The translations under genes and the position numbers were made by a program. DNA of 64,000 nucleotides from Lucifuga dentata (lineage: Eukaryota > Chordata > Actinopteri > Ophidiiformes > Bythitidae), in assembly GCA_014773175.1 (NCBI GenBank), contig VXCM01001260.1:1-64000 (forward strand), read 5' to 3'. The notes under the pieces are model-generated. The model had not been told where the DNA came from, searched no databases, and was given only the letters and a program-made list of their open reading frames with translations. Below are positions 41,150 to 53,465 of the stretch, piece after piece (position 1 is the first letter of the stretch; every line of letters starts with the position of its first letter).

Positions 41150-41930
41150 GCCTGTGATCAGATCTCAGTCACAACTAGCCAAAATTTACCCACAAGTTGA
41201 AAAAGTCACCCGACCTCGTCTTCCCATCTCTCATTACTTTTATTTTTTTTATTGATAAAGAAAAGTGAGTAAAAAAAAAAACAAAAAACAATAATTACAT
41301 GTGACAAATACCATGTACCGATTACATGTGTTGTGTAGAAATAGTTAGAGGAAAGAATAGATACGTGAGGTTACCAATAAGAGAAAGAGGAAAAAAGAAA
41401 TAGAAGACAACAAAGGAAAGAAAAACATACGATACAAAAACAACAATGACAAAACCATTATAAATATCGGTGATATTGTGCGGTGTATATGTGTTGACTG
41501 GGTAAGTGCATACTGTAGTCTACTGTTAAAGGAAGGTGTGTGTCTGCGCGCATGGGTGTGTGCGTGCATGTGTGAAGATGTCTGTGTGTAACAGAAAGTG
41601 TAAGGGTTAATGTGACTTGAAGGAAAGGGGAAGTAATTGAATATGGGAATAATTATTCCCGGCTCTCATTAATAAAGTTATTTCGAATTGGCAGTTGCAA
41701 CTTGCTGTAAATGGGTACCTGCCACGGCAATGGAAATTTGCCAGCCTAACAAAGAAATTATTTGTTATTTTAAAAATTGATGAAACTTCACGAAGCAAAA
41801 AGGAAAAATAGGCTTTAAAAGTGTAATGGCCCACCTAGTGAGATCTGATGAAGGCAGAATTCAGATAAGAGCACTTTTTAATGAAAGGTGTAAAAGCAAG
41901 TACCATCATCGGATGTCAATTTCCAGACCA
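41150..41930. mobile_element. Second copy of the 27-kb repeat, split by an insertion
   Basis: The left part (41160-41236: AACTAGCCAAAATTTACCCA, ACAAGTTGAAAA, CCTCGTCTTCC) and the right part (41671-41930: TAATAAAGTTATTTCGAAT, CTGTAAATGGGTACCT, AGGTGTAAAAGCAAG) align in order with 27130-27520. They are interrupted by 41237-41671. Confidence 0.7.
41228..41671 (-). mobile_element. Nested insertion with 9-bp target-site duplication
   Basis: CTCTCATTA occurs at 41228-41236 and again at 41663-41671, bracketing about 426 bp absent from the 27-kb copy. Joining the flanks restores the repeat's sequence. The left edge is T-rich (CTTTTATTTTTTTTATTG), consistent with the A-rich 3' tail of a retroposon inserted in minus orientation. 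No protein fragment recognised. Confidence 0.7.
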
Positions 41931-42737
41931 CCTCTGCTTTTTAGCTTGTTGAATTACTTTTTATGTCCTAATTCTGATTTTACACATCTGATATAAATAA
42001 AGCACATTTTACTTAATTTTAAGTGAATTAAATTAATTAAGCAACCAATCTAAATTTTTTTTGCAGCTTGTCTTGAAATTTAATTTAGCCTTTTGCATTC
42101 ATTCCCACTTAGATGGACACTAAAGAACAGATTTGAGATATTCTCTCTCCCTCTCTCTCTCTCTCTCTCTGCACACAGACACAGGCAAATGCACAGGCTT
42201 TTCAGTCAATGCAGTTTCTGTTGTTCTGTATCTCATCTCTGATCCTCTCCTACAGAAACATTTTCACTGGAGAAAGAAATGTCAATGCTTGGTATGTGCA
42301 AATTGACAAGAGGCTTCAGTATTGTTACTGGAATTTGTATAAGCTGTACAGGTTGACTTCATTTGCTGTGTAAAATTTCTTCATGCCATATCTTCAAAAT
42401 AACCAAATTATAGTCATAATGGCAATTATAAAATGGAAAACACAATGTGTGTGAGACACTGGCAATAATATTTCAGGCACATCAAGCAAACATCTTCAAA
42501 GTAAAATATTCCTGTTAATATTATGACTGTATAGGGCTGATTCCAAAATCCATAGATCAAATACAGCTGCAGACAGCTGCAACGATACCGCCATAAACAG
42601 CTACCCAAGTCATATTCATTGAATTACAAAAATTACAGATGTAACTGAAAACCTCTGAAATGTGGTGATGATCTTTTTTTTAACTTCTGGTTGATAATTC
42701 ATCAGACTGCACTGGCAAAGTATTGGGCTTGTGAAAA

Positions 42738-42845
42738 ATGCATGAATTGCTAATTAATGAGGCATTCTCGCTACATTTACATATTCATAAAGGTGTAGTT
42801 GAGTAATTGACATATGCATGAGAGAGCTGAGCGATAGCTCTAAGA
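42738..42845. promoter_or_regulatory. Candidate conserved non-coding element
   Basis: Dense homeodomain/POU-like cores in 100 bp: GCTAATTAATGAGG, ATTTACATATTCATAAAGG, GAGTAATTGACATATGCATG. No repeat structure. Not verified by alignment. Confidence 0.35.
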
Positions 42846-43147
42846 GAATAACACATATTCCAAGAAAGAAACCTTTATTTTGTTAAATTCTTCCAAAAGC
42901 TAAGGGAGCCGAGATGCTTTGAAACAAAATTAAACATTTATTCTTCCCCACAGAAATGCAGTCAAATGCTTTGGGAGATAAATACACTGAGAAGATGCAA
43001 TGATGTGAAACAGTATGCAAAATTACATTTTCTGAAATATTGTCCCATGTGGGTTTTCAAAAGTTCATTTAGCAATCCAGTGTTCCTAACAACCGTGCTC
43101 AGAAAATCTGATTTATGTAGGCAGAAATGCATTTGCCATATCATCAC

Positions 43148-43278
43148 ATTTAAGAAAGGATATATGCAAAAGACTATATACAAAGTCATTCATAATATGT
43201 TTTTTTTTTTTCNATTTAAGAAAGGATATATGCAAAAGACTATATACAAAGTCATTCATAATATGTTTTTTTTTTTTC
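43148..43278. repeat. Perfect 65-bp direct duplication around a single N (assembly join)
   Basis: 43148-43212 equals 43214-43278, with the N at 43213. Confidence 0.9.
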
Positions 43279-46068
43279 TTTTTTGATTTCTTGATGCTGA
43301 AATTACATACAAGTCACACATTGCAACTTAAGGTCACATTATAGTGCCATATCTGTTAGCTATTTTACCCAGACATTATATTCAGCCCATGTTTTCTCTC
43401 TTACACTTTACTTTGATTTTAAGTTGTAATTTGTGAAGTAATAAAGTAATAACAATCACTATCACTACCATTAGCAAGCAGTATTTTTTAATATGATTAT
43501 GGTGATGCCATGATGTCAGCCTTTGGAGACAAACCATTTTAATGAAGCAGGTCCAAGATGTTTTGGCTGGAGTTGAAGTCTGTCCCTGTTCTGAAAGCGC
43601 CTCTGTATTGTTTCAACCTTCTCACAAAGGCTTTGTGAAAGCTGTCCCAAACATGGTTTAAAAAAAAAAAAAAAAAGCTCAAATAGCATTCAGATGGTTC
43701 CTAGGCTTTTCTCACAGCTATGCACCAAAGAATGACAAGTCCAACAAAACCATGTCGAGTTTTTCACCCTGTGCCATTGTCTTTCCACATTAACTCCAAG
43801 CTGGGCCTTTTCAGCCAGGCCAGAGTTGTGTCAGGCCTACTCGGACACTGCCCAGCTTTAGCAGCAGGCTTGGCCTTTACAAAACACCACACAGAGTCTC
43901 AGCCACTTCTTTTTCCTTTACAAAAGGGCCCTTGGATGCATTGTATGGAACAACTAATGAGAAAGAACACAAAGTAACAAGTAAAAATGGCCTAAATGGC
44001 CAAATGGGCACATTCATTTCAAAATGAAATCCTTTGTGATCCAGGGTATAGTTTTAGAAGAGAAGAGGGGAAGAAAACCCATATTTCTCAAGGCCATGAA
44101 TGTAAGATGTAAACAGTCAAAAGAATTCCTGAAGAAGAATTCCAAAATAATTTCTTACACCTAAAGAAAGAAAGTGTAGCAAAGGCAATTATTTAAAAAC
44201 AGCTACTTGTTATATTAAAAAAATATATATGAATTTAATAGTCAAAGTAAAAAAAAAAAAGAAAAAAAATCATTTTTAAATGTATTTCAGACAAATTCAT
44301 AAATTCAGTAAAAAAAAAAAAGAAAAGAAAAAGGGGATAGAAATATAGTTGCAGAACAAAAGAAGGGTGGAGGTTATTGAAGATGCAGTAATGCTCAAAA
44401 GAAGGACAGCATTTTGAGATGCTTAAGTTTGAGTTTAACCTTGCAGGACTTTTGGAAGACACTTCTGAGCATCAGGCCCAGGGTTTTGGCAACTGCACAG
44501 GGAGCCTGGTGGGTCAGTCCTTCTCTGGGAGCTGCTACTCCACACTAATCTATTTTAAACCATCTGTGAAATTAGCAAGATTTCCTAAGTCCTTCACCTC
44601 CAAGGATTAAAACATTTCTAAGGGGCTGGGCTGTTCTTATATACACCTTGTCTGCAAGTTTGAGGATCCCCAACTTCACTTCTTTAACTTGTGCTACCTG
44701 TGCCTGTGGTATATCACTAATCTACAGCTGCATTAAAATTCATGTAATGCCACGAACTTTTTCTCCATTTACATGTGAAGAGTATTAAACATCTGGCAGA
44801 GGAGTAGACAGTATTTCCATGCCTTTCTGCAAACAAATACTAGTAAAATGAGAGATAACATCACTTTAATTAAAGGCTGAAAAGCATACAGTACAGAGAT
44901 GTTAACCGTACTTATATCCAGCAACACCAGGGAGACCAGGTCTCTGCTATTTTTTAAAGAGCGATACCTAGACACTGCAGTACCTCTGCCAACACCAGTA
45001 CAATGAACTCATGACTCAACTCTAATGAGAAAATCAGATAAATAGCAGCTGTTCGAGGGGAAATGGTGCTCTCTGACAGATTCACGGGGTGCAACGGCTG
45101 TAGCACTGAGCAGATCCAAATGAGTAAAATATTGTTTCAGATGCTCCTCACTGCTCCTCTTCCCTCTGGTGTTTAGTCATCAGAGCTGTGAAATAGCAGC
45201 CCTGCCGCTATACGACAGCATTGCTGTATTAATTATTATCTGCTGTTCAAACATACACATCTTTGTACTACAGTGACAGTTCATCCAAACAGGCCACTTA
45301 TAAACAGGAATATTATGCTCCATAGCTCACGAGGTCCCCAATTATTCCCCTGTCCTCTTCTTTGGTGCACACAGGAATGTATGGGTATAATGCAAGGAAA
45401 AACATGGTTCAAAGAAAATAAAGTCTCTTGCACTTAATGTTAAAATATCACCAGCTCAGCAGTGCTGTAATATTGCACACTCACATGCACAATACTGCAA
45501 AGACAAATACACAAAACATAGAGCTTTTCTCCATGCCATTAGTTGACATGCAGGCTTGGAAAATTACTCTAAGATTTATTGAGCAGAGGTATATGTCTAC
45601 TTTTCCATCTACTGCTGGAGAGAGGTTGCACAGACATCTATTAAAGATGCTACAGTTAAACTGTAGCTTTCCTATGCTCTTGGGAAGGCAGCATACAGTA
45701 CAATGGTAAAAGACAAAATGACTGATGAGGACAATAAATGAAACTGTTTCCCCAGATGCTTAAAATGACTTTTGTTCCAGGGACTCTTTTTGCATATTTT
45801 TCTTTTTGCAGATAGATACGACTAACAGATCCAGACAAACAGTGAAGTAGTAATGTGTGTGCTGACTTGAAATAATATTGATTCAAATTTATTTGAAATC
45901 TTTTAACTCTTGCATTAGTAATAATACCTTATTTAAATGCATGCAGGATGTAGTACTATAATTATAACGATAATGAGCAATAGAAGGTGGTGATCTAGAG
46001 AAGAATGATGGACATTAATCTGGGATTACAACTCAAGATGACCTCTGACTCTCACTAAGCATACACGC

Positions 46069-46070
<2 letters not shown>

Positions 46071-46118
<48 letters not shown>
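46071..46118. repeat. (AC)n microsatellite
   Basis: About 24 uninterrupted AC units. Confidence 0.95.
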
Positions 46119-46119
<1 letters not shown>

Positions 46120-46633
46120 CTTACCTCATTGTTCTTATAACCAAACCAAGTCTATGAGGTGCTTGGCAATGATATCAGGTATTGGCCATGGAGTAAATGT
46201 CCCTTTTAAGTTGAATCTGACAAACCTTATGTTTGATCTGATAGGACTATGGTTTCTAAATAAACCTAAATTCTGTCACATTTTATTTTATTTTATTTTT
46301 TATTTTATTTTATGAACCAATGGCCAGTTACTGTAATCAACATCATTAGCCAATCACAGCAATCAGCAAATGATACAGTATATTACTGGCCACATCACAG
46401 GGTTAGGATGCAGACATAATCTTGTTTGTTGGTAATGGTTTTCTATCAGTTTATTGTTTTCATATATTGTGAGTCTCTCTGTGGTGATAAATCACTGTAG
46501 TCCACAGCCACAAAATGACTTGGTTTCAGCTGGTGGGCAACTGGAGAACAAGTACTACCCACTGGCTCAATCTGATAGCTCCTGGTGACTTTGTCTTAGC
46601 AGTAGAGCCACTGCCAGGTAGATGGAAACACCC

Positions 46634-46738
46634 AGGGTTAGGGTTCTAGGGTTAGGGTTCTGTCAACATCAAAACAATAATGTCTCTTCCGGTATGTTAA
46701 CAAAATTGCATAGAAGTAAGCCTAACCCTAACCTAACA
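46634..46738. repeat. Telomere-like GGGTTA motifs in inverted pair
   Basis: GGGTTAGGGTTCTAGGGTTA at 46635 onward and CCTAACCCTAACCTAAC at 46721-46737, facing each other about 60 bp apart. Confidence 0.7.
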
Positions 46739-47599
46739 GGACTGTTCAACTACAACTCATAGACTTTAAACTAGTCTTAAATGCTAAATTCAATTTTAGG
46801 TTATGGGGAGTACTACTCAGCATGTGAAAACAACTACATGAAGGCTTTTGTAATTATAGAGGGTGCTGTGGAAAAAGGAAACTGACTCTTGTGACATCGT
46901 AAGCGGTACCTCTGGTTGATGCTGGACCTCAAAACTAAAGCACAATTTATTTATTTATTTTTTTTAAAGAGAATTCAACCCTTCCAACTTTAAGGGTTGA
47001 ATTTAGTTTTGAAAATTTTGCATCAATAGGAAACAACCAAATGATATTAACCTAGCTTTAACAACATGGCATGACAATCTCAACCATCTTAACCTTGGAG
47101 CACCTTTAGAACTTAATCCTTGGAAATATTGGGTGCTAGAACATAGGGTGGACCAGGCAGAGAAGCTTCTACTTGGCTGGGCAGGTCACTAGCTGGCAGG
47201 GTTAATGGCTAGCAGGGAGGCGACACTACCCACGGTAGTCCCGGCCTCTTCTTCTCTCGCTGAGCTGAACTATTACCCTGATGGAGAGAGGAAAACAAAC
47301 AACAACAACAAAAAAGTCCCACTCAAAAATCTTCATCTGCTAGTGTCGCCCGCTGACAGAAGAATTGGTCAGTGGATTATGGCACATTAGATTAAAAATC
47401 ATTGAAGTATTGATTTAAGTAATGCACCATCAGGTACCTTTTGTACTTTATGTACTGATGCCAATAAGCCAGGCCATAATAAATTATATGACTATTCCAC
47501 TAAGGAGACACAGATCAGATTGTTCTAGCATATAGCAAATAGTACAAAAAAAAAAAAAAAAAATNAAAAAAAAAAAAAAAAAATCAAAGACTTTTTAAA

Positions 47600-47685
47600 G
47601 CAGCGGTTCTCAAACTGTGCTTTGTGGACCACCAGTGGTACTCTGAAGCTCCCCCTGGTGGTACACCAGATGACTCTGGAAATTT
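47600..47685 (+). mobile_element. hAT-like element left end
   Basis: CAGCGGTTCTCAAACTGTGC, then GTGGTACTCTGAAGC and CCCCTGGTGGTAC, typical of a vertebrate hAT terminal region. A faint inverted match (TTTGAAAACCACGGCT) occurs near 50030 but lacks matching flanks. Confidence 0.5.
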
Positions 47686-47689
47686 CTGC

Positions 47690-49175
47690 AAAGAATCAAA
47701 ACATTTGAATTCTATTATTGTGGCAAATTACTCACAAATTAATTTTATTAACAATTTTTAAGATTGTATTTATTTTTTAGATTAAGAATCAGTTTTTTTC
47801 TTGTTTTTTTTTTTTTTTTTTTTACATAGCCTAACTCATTCCATGCACACATGATGTACTGTATGATTTTTGTGCTCATACTGTAAAATACTATTAAATT
47901 GTTGTTACGTAAAATTGATGGCTTGCTGGTGAAGTGGGATGGTTAGATGATTTGTTTTGTAAAGAGGTGGCACTTGTTCAAAAGCTACTTTTATAAAATA
48001 TATATATATATTTTGCGGTCAAATAAATACAGTTAAAATGATGTATTTTATCTACCCTAATTGGAATCTAGTTGACTTGTTTTTGACTGTAAGCATGTAG
48101 CAGACATAGATCACACACGTGTGCTTTGTGCTGTGAAGGCTGAACTGTCACAATTGGAAAAATAACTAAAGAATAAGGACTCAAAATATGATGCTGTCCC
48201 TAATATTTAGACTACATGAATTAATGACAGAATTTACTTTTTCAGAATCCTTTTGAATTCTGTTTATAACCTTCCAACAAAATACACATACTGTAGGAAA
48301 ATACTTGGATATTATGATTAAATAAAGGAAATGGTACAAATTCCTATCATTTCTTAATGGCTTAATTCCTCTAAATATTCATTATGACTTTCTGTTTATC
48401 TTTTTTTCAATATTAACACTAACCTACAATAAATTATATGAAGCTGTCACCATCTTACCTCACAAACAACATCAAGGGTGACTTAGAAATAAATGGATAA
48501 CCTAAGATAATGACTAAAATTGGTTTTGTGTTAGATAGAAGGGATTGAATTTTGTTTTGTTTATATCTTCTTATGCATCAATATTGAATGTTGCCAGAAA
48601 AAGGAAGCCATAAATAGGGTATGTAGACATTGAGTAATTTACGCTTTGATGTGCCTTCTGATACAAGTCTCCAACTGTTACTTCCTCCTTTGTTCATTTA
48701 CAAATAAATAAATATTTGATAAATGTTAACACAATCAGCTGACCTATGTTCATAACAGGTTTCCTTTATTCTTCATTTATTTAGTGTTTCTGTAATAGAT
48801 TGAAGGCAGTATTTCAAAACAATTTCTATAAACTGTAAATACCTATAAAATAAATTTTCACACTGTTTAATTTTACCAATTTTATTTAAAAAGATGTTAA
48901 AAAATACTCTAAAAAATACTATAACTATAGTATTTTTTAGAGTATTTTTAAGCTTTTTTTAACTACAAAAAATACAATAACTATAAAAAATACTATAAAA
49001 ATACAATAACTATAAAACTATATAGCTATAAAAAATACAATAACTAAAGTATAACAGTATCTTACTGCAATGTCTTCATTGTGTATTCTCTCTCCATCTT
49101 GCACCTTACACTGAGGGTAAACATTTCAACATGGACTAAATGAGTCACCAGAATTCTCAGCCCCATCCCCCACCA

Positions 49176-49213
<38 letters not shown>

Positions 49214-49764
49214 GCTTACAAATGTATCTACATTTGGAAATAATATTAGCAAAAAAATAAATCATAATACTCCAATGTTAAAACAAAATGCCTCTTTAAT
49301 TTGTAAGTGTCAACAGCAGTACAAAAGATGGAGTGATGAGAGAAGCGTTTTGTAACACAATTTCTTTCTCTTTTACAGAAAAGGAGGAAGTTCTTGAGGT
49401 AAATGAGCTTAAACAGGCAGTTATTCAGCCCAGTGGACTGAGTACATACAGAAAATGGTGTTACATTAGAATACGCCTGAATGGATTCTGTAGGGATAAT
49501 CTAATCTTATATACACATTCCTACGGTGCCTAGATGCACCCAAATGTGTTACTCATTGGTTTGTTTTAACTTGATATAGTGTATTAATACTACCAAAGCA
49601 GAGGAGACAGCTCTTCATACACACCACTGTAGAATTATTCACCTTAAGTTTACCTCACGTCAATACTGCACATGGAAACCAAAGACTTGCTGGTTTACAC
49701 TTTGAAGCCAAGCAAAACAAAACAAAAACAAACATTAAAAAAAAAAATCTAGTAACATTTTCTT
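47690..49764. other. Intergenic, AT-rich, no gene
   Basis: It includes the palindromic AT block at 48.9-49.05 kb and a CA repeat at 49177-49213. No coding sequence supported. Part of this could belong to a longer sox6 3' UTR. Confidence 0.5.
48900..48949. repeat. Perfect 50-bp palindrome (24-bp arms, 2-bp spacer)
   Basis: The left arm 48900-48923 is the exact reverse complement of 48926-48949, spacer AC. It is followed to 49050 by repeated CTATAAAAAATACAATAA-type units. Confidence 0.95.
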
Positions 49765-49768
49765 TTTT

Positions 49769-49802
<34 letters not shown>

Positions 49803-49818
49803 NTTTTTTTTTTTTTTT
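49765..49818. repeat. T tract with assembly N
   Basis: About 50 T residues with one N at 49803; length uncertain. Marks a plausible limit of the sox6 3' UTR. Confidence 0.85.
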
Positions 49819-51155
49819 AAGTTGAATTAAAAACTTTACATTGGACTGTACAAGATATTATGATAAACTATTTACATATTCAGACATAAACTTTTTTTAA
49901 AGCAGCAACAGACACTATGTATTTCATTTTCTCTAATAACACCCAAACAATACTTGCCAAGGGCCTAGGTACCTGCCAGGAAAAACAAAAGATTTCTATG
50001 CAGAAAACTGTATCAGGCTGCCAGCAATTTGAAAACCACGGCTCCAGTGATAGAAGAGCCACACACAGTGTTGCTTGAGAGACAATTCTACAAAGCAAAG
50101 TACCAAAGACAACAATAAACGTTGCCCTGAACAACAAATTTTACACTTCTGAACAGCAGCTAGCATGTCAGTCCAGCATGTCAGTGAATTGTGCTGATTA
50201 AATTAACACAGAGAACATTCCCACCATATACATCACAAAGTTCAGACAAAAAAAAACAAAACAAAAAACAGACCAAGTTACAGTAAGTAATGTTGAAACA
50301 GCATACAAGCGTTTGTCTTCAATCAATCCATTTGCATGTCGAAAAAGTGAAATAATAGGAAGAAAACCATGAGGGCTACATTTGCAGATGACTGGACAGT
50401 CGTGAATGTGATTAAACATCAGCAAAATACAGAAAAAATTGCAAGGAGAGTACAGACTAAGGAACACACAGAAATTTCTGTGCATTTGTCACATTAAAAC
50501 TAATAAATATTTGCACGCTCCCACCTTTAAAAATAACCCAGAATAATATCACTTGTGTTCAAAAAAACCATTCATAAAACACCTTTGTTCATTAGGATGT
50601 AAATGCAAGCCAAATGCATGCAGATGTTTATGCTGAGATCAGCTCCTCATAAGAAATTTGCCACATTATGAGCGCTGCAATAAACATTAAACACAAGAAA
50701 GGATATACAGCATATCATTTAGATTGTATCATGAGTGGAAACATAAATTATTGAATATATTTTCTATATCAAGTGCTTGTAGTTTAAATCCGTACCTTTT
50801 AATTGTTTTCTGACGAGCGTAACTTGAATTTTGATTGGTTCTTTGAGTTGTCCAGGGGAAGATTATCAAAACATAAGCAAGTGAGGTGCTTTTCTCCCTC
50901 TCTTTTCAACAAGCAGAAAATATTCAGCATCTACATGAAGTACAGTGACTTGTCAGGTTTTTAAAAATATGAAATCCGCAAATTACAAATGTTAAAAAAG
51001 AAATAAAATAATCATACATAACTTATACTTCACTAAGTACTCATGAACAAAAATATAACTCTATTTCCTATGTTATATTTACAATAAATGAGATGGTGAA
51101 TTCACTGAAAATCATTTTAGCTCCAATTCATTAAAACATGTTCATTATATACCTC

Positions 51156-51164
51156 TGATTGTCC
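51156..51164 (-). promoter_or_regulatory. miR-219 seed match (9 nt) in sox6 3' UTR
   Basis: The minus strand reads GGACAATCA, complementary to miR-219-5p positions 1-9. It is 3 kb past the stop and beyond the hexamer at 52407-52402, so it would be present only in long 3' UTR forms. Confidence 0.6.
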
Positions 51165-52888
51165 ATCTGCTGTTGTATTGACAATTTTAGAGCTAGTGCC
51201 TAATAAATACAATAAAATGTTGATACTCTACAGGTTCAAATACCATATACAATATTGAACCGAGTCTGTCGTTAGATGTTTCACGGCTAACCAGTCACTA
51301 TGCAGCCTGCTGTTGGATTTTCTGCTCACTTTCTTGTGCTGAGTCTCTCCCCTAGGCAGCCCTGAAGCTTCAACAAAGTGTTCGTTCATCACGTGTGTCT
51401 TTGCATAAATAAACAAAATAAGTACACAGAAAATGACTCAAATCTGGTAACTGTGAGTGCAAAACCCACTTGAGTCCAACTGGGGAATTTTGTTCAATCA
51501 TGGTGTTTTTTTTTTTTTTTNTTTTTTTTTTTTTGTTGTTGTTTTTTTTCCTCAGACAGCTTCACATTAATCAGAAATGATAAAAATACAATTTATATCC
51601 AGTGCTTATAACACTTATGAAACATTGTCTTCTCATGAGTTCGTCATTTTTTCTTTTTTCTTTTTTTGTCATATAAGCACAGTCAAGTTTCAGTACTGTC
51701 GAGAGTCTTTTAACTACCAGCCCACTAAACCAGTGTGCGTGGTAATGAAAATATTTACAATCACATACAAATCAATCTATCCACCAGCAAACAGGAGTTA
51801 CAGCTTAAAAATACCAAACAGGTTGACCTGGAGGGAAATCCACTTGTGTTTGCTTGTGGGAGAGCATCCGTAAAATGTGTTGTACCTCAAAATGAGAGCA
51901 ATGTAGAAAAACTGAAGGAAAAATGGAATTATTTATGAGGTGTTTAAAAACTTACAAGACTTAATACAAATGCTTTCATCAGTAGAAACGATCCAAGCCA
52001 GCTCTGAATGGGTATCGACAATAAGAGAAAGATAAGAGTGCTAAAGAGATAAAGAGCCACCTGCACCAATTAAAAGCAAGGAGATGAATGCAGTGACCAG
52101 CAGTGGGGATCTTGACCAGTTAAAGTCCACGATCAGCCATTCAGATCCTTCAGAAAGCTCTGTACCCGTCCTGAAATGGACAGGTTCAAGGGCAAGGGAG
52201 GGGCATAGCTGGACTCATGCATTAATAATGCTGTATTTCAGATGATACCCAGTCGTCAGTCATTTTAATAATCCCCCACAGCTTGATGTACTTGTTCCAT
52301 CTGCTCGCCAGTGCCTGGTGATTGGGCTGTGGTGGGAGCCCTGTTGAGGCCTTACTTCTAGCACTTTGATGGAGAGCACAATGAGGGACACACACCACAT
52401 TTTTATTGTTTGCTATCCCTCCCTAGTGTTTTTTCATTCTCCAAGCCAGATGGCGCCCCCTGGGTGCTGAGGTTGCCATGGGCAGGGGTCAGAGCAGGGA
52501 GGGGAGCCACTTAGACCTTCTGCCCTGTAAAGAGGATCTGAATCTCGATATCAAGGCCTTGACCGCTAGAGGAGCTTTATCTAGCTGCAGTCTCCAGAAG
52601 GTCACAACTTGTTATCTTTTTAGCTGATAAAGACTGGACATTTTGTGCCCTTGTTTGTAAGTAATTACATGTTGTCCTCTTTTGAATGCAAGAGATAAGT
52701 GCGTCCCAAAAACTGTCATCAGATTATTAGAAATAACAAAGCTCAAGTGTAGGAAGAAACATGAGAGACATGGGAGAATGAGAATTTATAAGTGCACTAA
52801 TGCAAAAAGTGCTGTAGATTTTGTATGAGACAAATGATTTTAGCCTTTTATTTCTATTTATAAATATTCTCAGACTCCTCCTCACTCC

Positions 52889-52896
52889 TTAAGACT
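52889..52896 (-). promoter_or_regulatory. miR-499 seed match (8-mer) in sox6 3' UTR
   Basis: The minus strand reads AGTCTTAA, complementary to miR-499-5p positions 1-8. Just upstream on the transcript is ACTGCA, which matches the miRNA 3' supplementary region with a two-base target bulge. Confidence 0.7.
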
Positions 52897-52935
52897 ACTG
52901 CAGTAATCCAACATTGCATCAAACCAGTGATCACT

Positions 52936-52943
52936 TTAAGACT
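52936..52943 (-). promoter_or_regulatory. miR-499 seed match (8-mer) in sox6 3' UTR
   Basis: The minus strand reads AAGTCTTAA, complementary to miR-499-5p positions 1-9, with a CACT supplementary match upstream. It lies 47 bp from the previous site, a spacing that allows separate binding. Confidence 0.7.
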
Positions 52944-53465
52944 TCTTAGTGTCAGTTTAAGATTTACAATGTCTAAAAGGAATTAAGATTGAAAAGAAAA
53001 TTAAGTTTTAAGACCTAAGACATTAAACTTGCCAACCAAATAGGACTAAAGTGTTTAGCAGAATGTACTGTAACTATATTGTACAAACATCAATTTGAGA
53101 CTGTAATGCTCCAAAGCTGCCTTTCTCTGCAGTTCCAATCCCACAGATTGGAGGCCTTTGGCCCTTTAACATTCTGGCCAGATTACAATCACTCTGATTA
53201 AGAACTTTGTGAGGAGGCAGTAGAGCTGGAAATAAGCAGAGGATGCTCCTCCTTGTGGATTGAGACAAGGAAATGAAAGAGCTGGCTGATTACATTGATG
53301 ATCACTGCATTGGGCTCCCTGGAGAACAGCTAGAATCACAAGCTACCACCCAAAGATGTCACATCCTGCAGAGAGCGCTATGTCCAAGTTCCTGAGTTTC
53401 ATTTGTTTATTCTTTTAGGGTAAATTAAAGAGACTGAATAATGAAGCTGCATCAAGAGATCAAGA

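Larger units (their letters stand above)
41935..47595. other. Intergenic, no gene recognised
   Basis: Simple repeats: CT at 42149-42169, AC at 46071-46118 and A-rich runs near 43.66 and 44.26 kb. A regulatory-looking stretch lies at 42738-42845 and a telomere-like motif pair at 46.63-46.74 kb. No supported coding sequence. Confidence 0.6.

Noticed and set aside
47600..50040. A complete hAT element between 47.6 and 50.04 kb
   Set aside because: The right-end match is weak, the flanking bases do not form an 8-bp duplication, and no transposase fragment was seen between.
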